DNA from: J088 sp003695505 [NCBI: Candidatus Dadabacteria bacterium]
Lineage (GTDB): Bacteria; J088
Assembly: GCA_003695505.1 (NCBI GenBank)
Contig: RFIY01000266.1
Span: forward strand, 1-6,020
DNA: 6,020 nt
Direction: 5' to 3'
Below the pieces are notes generated by a model. The model was not told the DNA's origin and did no database searches. It saw only the letters and a program-made list of their open reading frames with translations. How positions within the stretch are numbered: position 1 is the stretch's first letter; the number at the start of each line of letters is the position of its first letter. The translations under genes were made by a program, and so were the position numbers. Below are positions 1 to 6,020 of the stretch, piece after piece.

Positions 1-636
1 CCGCCGCATCACGGCTTCGGCGAAGCCATCTGGAGCAAGCACTGCCTGTTTGCGGCTGTTGCCACGTTTGAAGTCCAACTGAACGGACTGGCCGATGCCT
101 TCGTGCACGAACGACTGAAACGCTGCAACGGCAGCGTTCCGTTGTGTCGAAAAGGCCCCTAATACCATGTCGGTTGTCAACCATTCCGGTCCGGCGCCGC
201 TCAGGTAGTGGCGATGAGAAGACCAGGGATACTCCTCTGGCCGATCAACGGCGCCGACACGAACGGGGTTGAGGTGGATATAGCGAATCAATTCATTCAA
301 ATACGCATCTCTGTCGACGAGGATCGCACGATGCCGGTCCTGAAACAGATGTCCGGAGCGATTGCGCGTTCGGTTGAACCACTGACCGTACCGGCCGAAC
401 AGGCTCTGCATCGCGCGGCCAAGTGGCTGATCGCCGGACTGGATTGCCAGGTGAACGTGGTTGTTCATCAGACAGTAGGCGTGAATGCGATGACCATAGC
501 GTGCTGGGATTTCGCCGAGAATGTCGAGAAACTTGTCCTGATCTCCCCGGCGCGTGAAAATCTTGCGCTGCGCCACACCGCGCTGAATGACGTGATAAAT
601 ACCTCCGGGGACATGCTGCCTTGGCTTACGCGGCAT
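1..636 (-). CDS. REP-associated tyrosine transposase (RAYT, Y1/HUH IS200-like family), 3' end cut by window
   Basis: The minus strand is open without a stop from ATG at 636 to base 1 (212 codons seen), so the C-terminus lies outside the window. The protein begins MPRKPRQHVPGGIYHVIQRG, the usual RAYT N-terminus, which decides the start. The HUH metal-binding motif is NNHVHL at residues 58-63 (H60, H62). The probable catalytic tyrosine is Y119 in RYIHLNPVR, and the family motif YPWSSHRHYL follows at 136-145. Also typical is GHLFQDRHRA at 95-104. Family knowledge: Y1 transposases nick and join single-stranded DNA through a 5'-phosphotyrosine, and RAYTs act on REP palindromes as usually single-copy, chromosomally fixed genes. 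All visible catalytic residues are present, so it may be active. It follows the GH20 gene on the same strand after 106 bases but has no evident functional link to it. The identification is firm; activity is unknown. Confidence 0.93.
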   Translation of the reverse strand, partial: MPRKPRQHVPGGIYHVIQRGVAQRKIFTRRGDQDKFLDILGEIPARYGHRIHAYCLMNNHVHLAIQSGDQPLGRAMQSLFGRYGQWFNRTRNRSGHLFQDRHRAILVDRDAYLNELIRYIHLNPVRVGAVDRPEEYPWSSHRHYLSGAGPEWLTTDMVLGAFSTQRNAAVAAFQSFVHEGIGQSVQLDFKRGNSRKQAVLAPDGFAEAVMRR

Positions 637-648
637 CGTGTGTTGTCA

Positions 649-655
649 TCCTTTC
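649..655 (-). promoter_or_regulatory. Possible ribosome binding site of the transposase gene
   Basis: The minus strand reads GAAAGGA here, followed by 12 bases before the ATG at 636-634. The purine core fits a Shine-Dalgarno site, but the spacing is longer than the usual 5-9 bases, which suggests weak translation. No better candidate lies closer to the start. Confidence 0.4.
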
Positions 656-721
656 GGTTGGATGGGAATCGGGGCTAGTGGATCGCAGGTGGGGGATGGC
701 ATCAGAATAGCATAACATCAT

Positions 722-734
722 GTCTGACCCCTTT
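722..734 (-). repeat. GGGGTCAGAC-type motif upstream of the RAYT gene, candidate recognition or flanking element
   Basis: On the minus strand this reads AAAGGGGTCAGAC, starting eight bases past the GH20 stop codon. From memory, similar GGGGTCAGAC sequences recur beside Y1-type transposase genes in proteobacterial genomes, which makes it a candidate REP-like or element-end sequence. A short inverted pair, CTGAC (724-728) and GTCAG (738-742), brackets it with a nine-base loop. Only one copy is present in the window, so its repeat status cannot be shown here. Confidence 0.35.
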
Positions 735-742
735 CTCGTCAG

Positions 743-2297
743 TCAGGGCGTCCAGGGCATTTCCTCTGACCGGAAAAAATGAATATTCGCCGCGTCCAGC
801 CACGGCTGTTGCGCGGCGAGTCTTGTCACGAAGTCGGCGTAGTCCCGCCGTTCCTGCCCCGTCCACGCGACTTCGGCCAATGCAATCAGGCGCGGCCAGA
901 TCTGCTGTTCGGCCACGGCGGCATCGGGTACGTACTCGGTCCACAGCGGCGCCTCGACGCCGAGGATGCGCGCCGGATCCAGACCGCTGATGATCTGCTC
1001 CGGATCCCACGCGTAAGCACGTCGCAGATCGGTAATCCCGTTGTAGAGCGCACCGAGATCCGACGCGGCGTCCTGACGCGCATCGAGATAGGCGTGCAGC
1101 ACGGGAGACAGAATGACCTCGGCGCCGGGCGGCAATTCGTCCGCGTTCGACAAGCCGAGCCACTGCTGCACGACCGTTGCCCCGGACACCGGCGCGGCGG
1201 CGACTTCTTCCCAACCGATCATCCGCTTGCCGTTGCGTGCGACGATCTGCTGCGCCCTGGTGATGAACGCGGCGTAGTCGGCAGCCTCGACCTCATGCGC
1301 CTCGTCGCCACCGATGTGCAGGAACGGCCCCGGCGTCAATGCCGCAATTTCCCCAACGACGTCCTCGACAAAGGCCCACGTCTCGGCCTTGTCCAGGCAG
1401 AGTGAACTGAAACCGACCGTCGTACCGGTGAAGGGTTCCGGCGCGATGCCGTCACAGTTGAGCTCGGGCATCGACGCCAGCGCGGCATGAATGTGCCCGG
1501 GCATGTCGATTTCCGGCACAACGACAATGCCACGCGCCGCTGCCGCGCTGACGAGTTGTGCATATTCGTTCTGCGTATAGAATCCGCTCGGCCCGCCGCC
1601 GACCGCAGTGCTTCCGCCAATTTGAGTCAGGGACGGACGCGCGCGGATCTCGATCCGCCAACCCTGGTCGTCCGTCAGGTGCAGGTGCAGACGATTGAGT
1701 TTGTGCAGGGCAAACACATCCAGCCAACGCAACAGATCATCGAGCGGAATGAAGTGGCGCGCGACGTCGATCATCACACCGCGCCATGCGAAACGAGGCA
1801 CGTCGTCGATCTCGACCGCCGCGACAACGACCTCTCCGATGGCCGCGGGCGGACCGAGCAACTGCCGCAGCGTCGCCAGCGCGGCGCTGCAACCGTCATC
1901 GTCGTTGCACGACACCACGATTGAACCGGGATCGACCCGTAGCCGATAGGCACCCGCATCGAGGTCTTCATCCGCTGCCACAATCGCGCGCGCCGCCCGT
2001 GGCAATGGCGGGGTCGTCTTGTACGTCCAGTCCGTATTCAGTAAACAACGTCCGCCACTGTACGGCGACACCTCCCGACACCGGGGCGTCGAGGCTCAAT
2101 CGAACCGCGTCGCGTGCGCGCCAGACGCCATTGCGATGCACGACGGACGTTGGCTTCGGTACGATTGCGGCGATCCGGTTACGCGCCTCGGGCTCGGGCG
2201 TCCGCCACGGTGAGCAGGCAGCGATGGCTGCGCAAAGAACCAGCAGGCCGTCCCGAAAGAAACAGCCGTGGACGCGGAGACCAGTATTCTGGATCAC
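743..2297 (-). CDS. Beta-N-acetylhexosaminidase, GH20 family, lipoprotein; reading frame broken by a frameshift
   Basis: The enzyme removes terminal N-acetylhexosamine from beta-linked glycans such as chitin oligomers or muropeptides. The N-terminal segment (GTG at 2297, open to 1968) has a signal peptide with lipobox IAAC (lipidated C28) and a GH20 N-terminal domain starting IVPKP. The catalytic segment lies one frame over, open from at least 2071 to the TGA at 745-743. Its motifs are RGVMIDVARHF, HLHLTDDQGWRIEI, PEIDMPGH, the acid pair D-E in HIGGDEAHE (D at 1306-1304, E at 1303-1301), GWEE, VQQWLG and APLWTEY. Joining the frames at the C-run 2013-2010 by skipping one base gives about 517 residues, normal for the family, with the D-E pair near 331-332. 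Residue +2 after the lipid cysteine is Ser, consistent with outer-membrane sorting. The start overlaps the upstream gene's stop as GTGA. A catalytic-part start at 2071 would lack both signal and N-terminal domain. The cause may be a real mutation or a sequencing error. Confidence 0.9.
2010..2013 (-). other. Probable frameshift site in the GH20 gene
   Basis: The frame starting at 2297 encodes the signal peptide and N-terminal domain but runs to a stop at 1968. The frame encoding the catalytic domain is offset by one base. The two overlap around 1968-2071. The run of four C (minus strand) at 2013-2010 is the simplest site: removing one C converts the text to DVQDDPPLPRAARAIVAADE, which continues smoothly into the domain. 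The nearby alternating GC tract at 1985-1993 is a less likely alternative. The exact base is inferred. Confidence 0.6.
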
Positions 2298-4177
2298 CGG
2301 CCTGAGAACCTCAGAGCCCGCCCAAGCTGCTGCGTCCCGAGCGCGTCCGTAAAGCGGCAGCCGTCCTGCCAGACGCGTGTGCCAGCAATGTAAACTTCGC
2401 GCAAAACACCGTCTGAGCGGTTGACGAGCACATCGTGTTCAAACTGGCGATTGTACACGCGCACGCGATTCGCGTTGCTGTCGTAAGCCGCAAGTGCATC
2501 GGGATCGATCAGGACCAGGTCGGCCTGCGCGCCAGGCTGGACACGGCCGACATCGATCCCGAAGAACTCGGCGGGCGCCGCCGTGAGTCGATGCACAGCC
2601 TGGGCAACACGATCGAGGCCATCTTCCTGCGCCAGCTGCAGCGTCACGAGGTTGCCGTCATAGAACGCCATGTTCGAGATGTGTGCGCCACTATCGTTGA
2701 AGCCAGGCAGCGTATTGTCGTTGAACAACAGCTTTTTCCTCACGGCACGATTCTCATTCGCGATGTCCATCCACCAGCGAAACGCCAGATCGAACCGATG
2801 TAAGCCATACAGAAAGAAGTCGATCTCGTCGGCAATGTCACGGGGCGCTGCCCTGAATGCATCCGTCTCGTCGGGGTACGCGCCCGCGAAACCTTCTGGG
2901 TTGGCCTGCCAAGCGCGAAACCGCGCAACCACCTCGGCCAGCGAGCGCCCGTTCCACGCCGCAACGGGGCAGTCGTCGAAAAACATCCGCCGTGGATCAA
3001 GCCGAAACGTCGAATCCGGCGAGGGCAGCAGGCCATCGGGCCGGTGCGACCGCTTCCAGTCCTGCCGGAATCGCCGTCGAAAAGCACGATCGGAAATCAG
3101 GGCGCGTCGGCCGTCCACGTCTTCATATTCGAGCGCGATCAGCTCACGTGTCGAATCGAGTTCCTCGAATACCGGCGAGTGAATGCCGTCTGCCCAGATC
3201 CGAAACGTGTTCGACAAGGCTTGGAAATGGATCTTGCCGTTCATCAGACGAGAGTTCAGCGTCGCCGCCAGGCCGATGAATGCACGCCAGGCCTGCGGCA
3301 ATGCCGAAATGTCCAGCGCCGACAGCGCCGAAATCCGGAGCGGTTTGCCGTGCAACCGTCCGCTGCTCCAGGAGAACCGGCGCAGATTGCGCGTCGGCCG
3401 CGAGTTGTCGGGCGTCGCCTGCCAGACCCGGTCGTGTCGGCGCAATACCTCGATGAGCTGTTTCAGTTCGCGATCGTCAGCGAACTGGGTTGGCAGCCGC
3501 TTGTTCTTGTGCGGCGCATTGGCCAGATAGTGAAATACGAGATTGTCTGTCGACATCCCGATGTAGCCAAGTTCCATCGCGGCCTCGAGCGTGGCCAGCA
3601 TCTCGGCCATCTCGCCCGATGTCGGAGCGCGGCTGATCGCGGCGTCGATGCCCATCGCGTCAATGCGGAGCATCGAGTGCGGGATCAACGCCGCGATATT
3701 CGGGCCGAGCGGAATGTCCTCGAAGTGTTCCAGATAGGCGGCCGGATGGTCCCAGTCCATTCGATCCGCGCACTTCTGCAGCACGGTCTTTGGCATGTTC
3801 TCGACGCGCGTGAAGCAGTCGACGATCGCGTTGCTGCCACCATATGGCTGTGGTCCGAACGCCGCGCCGATTGAACAGTTGCCAACGACGACCGTCGTCG
3901 TCCCGTGCCGGACCGCTTCACCGAGACCGGGATTGATCTCGACCTCGAGATCGAAGTGCGTATGGATGTCGAGCAGACCGGGCGTCAGCCAACAGTCGGT
4001 AGCATCGATGTTTTCCGCGCACTCATCTGCGGGAAGATGCGACCCGACGGCCTCGATCCGCCCGTCCCGTACTGCCACGTCGGCGCGCGCGGGAGCGGTT
4101 CCGCTGCCGTCAAAGACAAGCGCACCGCGAATGATGGTCGCAGGAGGCTGCAGGCGTTGCTTTGATCCGTCGGACAC
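2294..4177 (-). CDS. Amidohydrolase family 3 protein, D-aminoacylase-like (N-acyl-D-amino-acid deacylase family), atypical subfamily
   Basis: This 627-residue protein has no signal peptide and should be cytoplasmic. The composite beta-sandwich of the amidohydrolase fold begins at IIRGALVFDGSG (15-26) and resumes near the C-terminus with GAQADLVLIDPDAL (549-562). Metal-site motifs are LLDIHTHFD (68-76; H72, H74), the bridging-cysteine position VVVGNCSIG (96-104; C101), and PGFNDSGAHISN (491-502; D495). Classical D-aminoacylases carry two more ligand histidines, in strand-end motifs of H-x-R and S-H type. The matching regions here read VWQATPDN (251-258) and LRISALSALD (280-289), without His. 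The protein is also longer than the usual ~480 residues, with an extra segment at roughly 295-480 ending in a charged, aromatic region. GTG at 4177 is the only usable start after an in-frame TAA at 4210-4208. The gene begins 38 bases after the hydrolase gene and overlaps the GH20 start by four bases. Family is confident; the substrate is not. Confidence 0.87.
   Translation of the reverse strand: MSDGSKQRLQPPATIIRGALVFDGSGTAPARADVAVRDGRIEAVGSHLPADECAENIDATDCWLTPGLLDIHTHFDLEVEINPGLGEAVRHGTTTVVVGNCSIGAAFGPQPYGGSNAIVDCFTRVENMPKTVLQKCADRMDWDHPAAYLEHFEDIPLGPNIAALIPHSMLRIDAMGIDAAISRAPTSGEMAEMLATLEAAMELGYIGMSTDNLVFHYLANAPHKNKRLPTQFADDRELKQLIEVLRRHDRVWQATPDNSRPTRNLRRFSWSSGRLHGKPLRISALSALDISALPQAWRAFIGLAATLNSRLMNGKIHFQALSNTFRIWADGIHSPVFEELDSTRELIALEYEDVDGRRALISDRAFRRRFRQDWKRSHRPDGLLPSPDSTFRLDPRRMFFDDCPVAAWNGRSLAEVVARFRAWQANPEGFAGAYPDETDAFRAAPRDIADEIDFFLYGLHRFDLAFRWWMDIANENRAVRKKLLFNDNTLPGFNDSGAHISNMAFYDGNLVTLQLAQEDGLDRVAQAVHRLTAAPAEFFGIDVGRVQPGAQADLVLIDPDALAAYDSNANRVRVYNRQFEHDVLVNRSDGVLREVYIAGTRVWQDGCRFTDALGTQQLGRALRFSGR
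2299..2318 (-). promoter_or_regulatory. Hairpin holding the GH20 ribosome binding site
   Basis: In the mRNA sense the sequence is GGC-U-CUGAG-GUU-CUCAG-GCC: a five-pair stem with a three-base loop, extended by three GC pairs across one bulged U. The candidate Shine-Dalgarno GAGG (2312-2309) sits in the stem and loop, 11 bases before the GTG start at 2297. It lies inside the last codons of the amidohydrolase gene, so ribosomes finishing that gene would melt it. The structure is visible in the sequence; its role in translational coupling is inference. Confidence 0.4.
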
Positions 4178-4215
4178 GCGACCATGATACCGCCTGGCCG
4201 TGATCAGTTACAGCT
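4178..4215. other. Short operon spacer between hydrolase and amidohydrolase genes
   Basis: These 38 bases separate the hydrolase stop TAG (4218-4216) from the amidohydrolase GTG (4177-4175). The minus strand contains AGGCGG about 12 bases before the GTG, a weak ribosome binding site. An ATG at 4185-4183 is out of frame with the amidohydrolase and opens only a 66-codon frame without family features. No terminator or promoter is visible, which supports co-transcription. Confidence 0.55.
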
Positions 4216-6000
4216 CTACCGCAACACGTCCAGCTCGAGTCCGCTGCCGCTGACGCCCCCACCCGTCACGATCGTCTGCACGGCCGTGACCGGATCGGCC
4301 GCGCTGAGCCAGTCGTCGCCGCCGGTATTCGGGTACGGGGCAATGAAGGGGTAGCCGGAACTGGTCACGACCATGCGCAGGCGTTGTCCGGGCTGGAAGG
4401 TCCAGCGCAGACGGGTCAGCGGAATGGCCAGGTGTACCGTTTCTCCGGGTGTGTAGGACACACGGCGGTCGTCGCCTTCGCGGTGGCTGAGCAGCATCGC
4501 GCCTTCGCGCAGATTGTAGGCGGCTCCGTCGCTGTCCACGACGGACAGGCGCACGAGAAACGACGTATCGGGCGCATTGCTCGCCACGTCGAGATGTGCG
4601 GTGATTCTGCCGGCGACCTCGACCGCCGCCGTCAGCGGATCGGTCTCGAACATCACGACGTCGTCGCGCGTGCACCAGTCGTTGTCAACCTTCACTCCGT
4701 CGCGCCCGTAGAGATCGAGGATGTTCGACGAGATGAAGGTCACTGGATCGAGCGGGTCATAGACAAATCGTGTCGTGGCCTCTCCCGCCGGAGCGGCATC
4801 CGAGAGCCGATGTGCGCCACCGCCGCAGGTCGGCGTCGTCGTTGCCAGATCGGCGTGCAGTCGCCATGTTGTCGCTGCGGCCGGGAACAGTTCGTCGTCT
4901 TCCCGCCACATCCCGGCGCCGCCGTCGTAGTAGCGGGCGCGCGCCGGGGAAAACGTTCCTTCGTCCTTCAGATAGTGGTCGAAGAAAGCGAGCATGTCGG
5001 CCATGAAATTGGCGATCGTGCCGCCCTCGGGAAACGGATAGTCCTGCTCGACAAAGCCCATCAGGTGTGTCCACGGCCCGACCGTAATGAACAGGTCGCG
5101 CTCGCCGCGGCGCGCCGTCAGGTTGGCCCAGTCTTCGAGCATGCCGCCGGCGAACAGATCGAACCATCCGTCGAACATGAAGATTGGAATCTCGCTCGCG
5201 GCGAGCAAATCGGGATTGAGATCGGCCGTCCAGAACGCGTCGTTGGTCAGGTGTTGCGCGAAGTCATCGATGAAGTCGATATTCTCACCAATGACGCGGC
5301 GGTCTCCCTCGAGCAGCGGAAACTGGAGCATCGCGGTTTCCTGCTCCTCCTCGGTGCTGAACGACAGTTCATGCTTTTCGAGCACACCAAGCAGCCACAG
5401 TCCGATCGTGTCCGCCCGCACATTCCCGTGCTCGAACGCGGCCGCGTAAAAGTCGGAGCGGATCTCGCCGACAAACGCCGCGTCGACCAGCTCCGGGCGC
5501 GCGACCATCGCCAGTTCGGCGGTCAGGCCGAGGTAGCTCAGTCCCCAGACACCAAGCTTGCCGTTGTACCACGGCTGCCGCACGATCCAGTCGAGCGTAT
5601 CCTCGGTGTCCGCACGTTCGACGAGGTACGGAATGAATTCTCCCTCGCTCTCGAAACGGCCGCGCGTATCCTGTTCGACGACGGCGTATCCGTTGGCCGC
5701 GAACAGGATGTGCCCGACGCCAGGCAGCGGCTGGAAATCGCTCTGCGAACGTCCGTACGGCGTCCGGATCACGATGACCGGCCACGGACCCTCGCCTTCG
5801 GGCAGAATCACATTGGTCGCCAGGCGCACGCAGTCGCGCATCGGCACCATCAGACGCACGGCCTTGCCAGGTTCGGGCTGCTGAACCGGCTGCGGACATC
5901 CGGGGAACAGCGCCGTCGCATCGGATGTGCCCGACTCATTGCACGAGGCCATCATTGCGGCCAGGCTGGCGATACAGCACATCACGATCATCTTGCGCAT
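4216..6000 (-). CDS. CocE/NonD family alpha/beta hydrolase (peptidase S15-like), lipoprotein
   Basis: This 594-residue protein opens with a signal peptide ending in a lipobox-like MASC, giving a lipidated C20 followed by Asn, so probably outer-membrane anchored. The catalytic domain covers about 45-345. It shows the oxyanion tyrosine motif IRTPYGRS (78-85; Y82), DTRGRFESEG (111-120), the nucleophile elbow GLSYLG (153-158; S155), the acid in DGWFDLF (277-283; D281) and the histidine in GPWTH (308-312; H312). A C-terminal jelly-roll domain of the PepX C-terminal type covers about 430-594, with DDVVMFETDPL at 446-456. Length matches the family. Members act as esterases, acyl-amidases or X-prolyl dipeptidyl peptidases, and sequence alone does not decide which. 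ATG at 6000 is preceded by a well-spaced ribosome binding site. It is the first gene of the three-gene run in this window; only 20 bases upstream are visible, so the promoter is not. Confidence 0.93.
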   Translation of the reverse strand: MRKMIVMCCIASLAAMMASCNESGTSDATALFPGCPQPVQQPEPGKAVRLMVPMRDCVRLATNVILPEGEGPWPVIVIRTPYGRSQSDFQPLPGVGHILFAANGYAVVEQDTRGRFESEGEFIPYLVERADTEDTLDWIVRQPWYNGKLGVWGLSYLGLTAELAMVARPELVDAAFVGEIRSDFYAAAFEHGNVRADTIGLWLLGVLEKHELSFSTEEEQETAMLQFPLLEGDRRVIGENIDFIDDFAQHLTNDAFWTADLNPDLLAASEIPIFMFDGWFDLFAGGMLEDWANLTARRGERDLFITVGPWTHLMGFVEQDYPFPEGGTIANFMADMLAFFDHYLKDEGTFSPARARYYDGGAGMWREDDELFPAAATTWRLHADLATTTPTCGGGAHRLSDAAPAGEATTRFVYDPLDPVTFISSNILDLYGRDGVKVDNDWCTRDDVVMFETDPLTAAVEVAGRITAHLDVASNAPDTSFLVRLSVVDSDGAAYNLREGAMLLSHREGDDRRVSYTPGETVHLAIPLTRLRWTFQPGQRLRMVVTSSGYPFIAPYPNTGGDDWLSAADPVTAVQTIVTGGGVSGSGLELDVLR

Positions 6001-6005
6001 CGGAA

Positions 6006-6010
6006 TCCTC
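6006..6010 (-). promoter_or_regulatory. Ribosome binding site of the CocE/NonD hydrolase gene
   Basis: The minus strand reads GAGGA followed by TTCCG and then ATG at 6000. The five-base spacing is near optimal and supports this start over the in-frame ATGs a few codons downstream. Confidence 0.75.
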
Positions 6011-6020
6011 GCGGTTTGCA

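Larger units (their letters stand above)
637..742. other. Intergenic spacer between GH20 gene and transposase gene
   Basis: This 106-base spacer lies between the GH20 stop codon (745-743) and the transposase ATG (636). It holds the weak ribosome binding site at 649-655 and the GGGGTCAGAC motif at 722-734. I see no stem followed by a T-run, so no intrinsic terminator, and no convincing -35/-10 pair. Read-through from the upstream operon into the transposase gene is therefore possible. Confidence 0.6.

Noticed and set aside
208-678. Plus-strand 156-codon frame over the transposase gene
   Set aside because: It is exactly codon-antisense to the RAYT frame, shows no family features, and the minus strand has unmistakable HUH and Tyr motifs.
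724-742. Short inverted repeat as a terminator for the operon
   Set aside because: Only five base pairs, with no T-run following on the minus strand, so it does not qualify as an intrinsic terminator.
702-1214. Minus-strand 170-codon frame overlapping the GH20 3' end
   Set aside because: Arg/Gly/Ala-rich out-of-frame reading of the GH20 gene, with no motifs and no ribosome binding site.
779-1405. Plus-strand 208-codon frame inside the GH20 gene
   Set aside because: Arg- and Pro-rich translation with no domain motifs, opposite conserved GH20 catalytic motifs; typical of antisense frames in GC-rich DNA.
743-2071. GH20 gene starting independently at the ATG at 2071
   Set aside because: This start gives a protein without signal peptide and with a non-homologous first 20 residues, whereas the adjacent frame upstream clearly encodes the missing GH20 N-terminal domain.
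3044-3874. Plus-strand 276-codon frame inside the amidohydrolase gene
   Set aside because: Long, but its translation is a Arg/Val/Gln-rich shadow with no recognisable family, and it lies opposite conserved amidohydrolase sequence.
3884-3901. Near-perfect palindrome ACGACGACCGTCGTCGT, possible operator or hairpin
   Set aside because: On the coding strand it encodes the conserved Thr-Thr-Thr-Val-Val-Val stretch (residues 93-98) of the amidohydrolase metal-site region; ACG and GTC codons are mutually complementary, which explains the symmetry.

Overview
The window comes from a GC-rich bacterial chromosome (roughly 60% GC by eye). Two of the encoded proteins begin with lipoprotein signal peptides, which fits a Gram-negative organism. 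A REP-associated transposase together with the catabolic enzymes makes a gammaproteobacterium or relative plausible, but no gene here fixes the taxonomy. All four genes lie on the minus strand, so the biological reading direction runs from 6020 down to 1.

Layout in transcription order: (1) 6000-4216, a lipoprotein alpha/beta hydrolase of the CocE/NonD (peptidase S15-like) family with a complete Ser/Asp/His triad. (2) After a 38-base gap, 4177-2294, a 627-residue cytoplasmic amidohydrolase of the D-aminoacylase-like family with an unusual metal-site pattern. (3) Overlapping it by four bases (GTGA), 2297-743, a family GH20 beta-N-acetylhexosaminidase lipoprotein. Its N-terminal part and catalytic part lie in different frames, so the gene carries a frameshift near 2010-2013. 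(4) After a 106-base spacer, 636 to beyond base 1, a REP-associated tyrosine transposase (RAYT, Y1/HUH family), truncated by the window edge.

Genes 1-3 look like one operon. Two enzymes are predicted to be lipid-anchored outside the inner membrane and one is cytoplasmic. GH20 enzymes release terminal N-acetylhexosamine from chitin oligomers, glycans or muropeptides, D-aminoacylase relatives cut N-acyl groups from D-amino acids, and CocE-type enzymes cut esters, amides or acyl-peptides. Together they suggest scavenging of amino-sugar or peptidoglycan-like material, but the real substrate is inference. The transposase is a separate, probably domesticated, single-copy element.

I see no rRNA, tRNA, CRISPR array, insertion-sequence ends or rho-independent terminator. 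The most noteworthy points are the GH20 frameshift, the atypical amidohydrolase subfamily, a hairpin over the GH20 ribosome binding site, and the GGGGTCAGAC motif upstream of the RAYT gene. I found no clearly new defence or mobile system.
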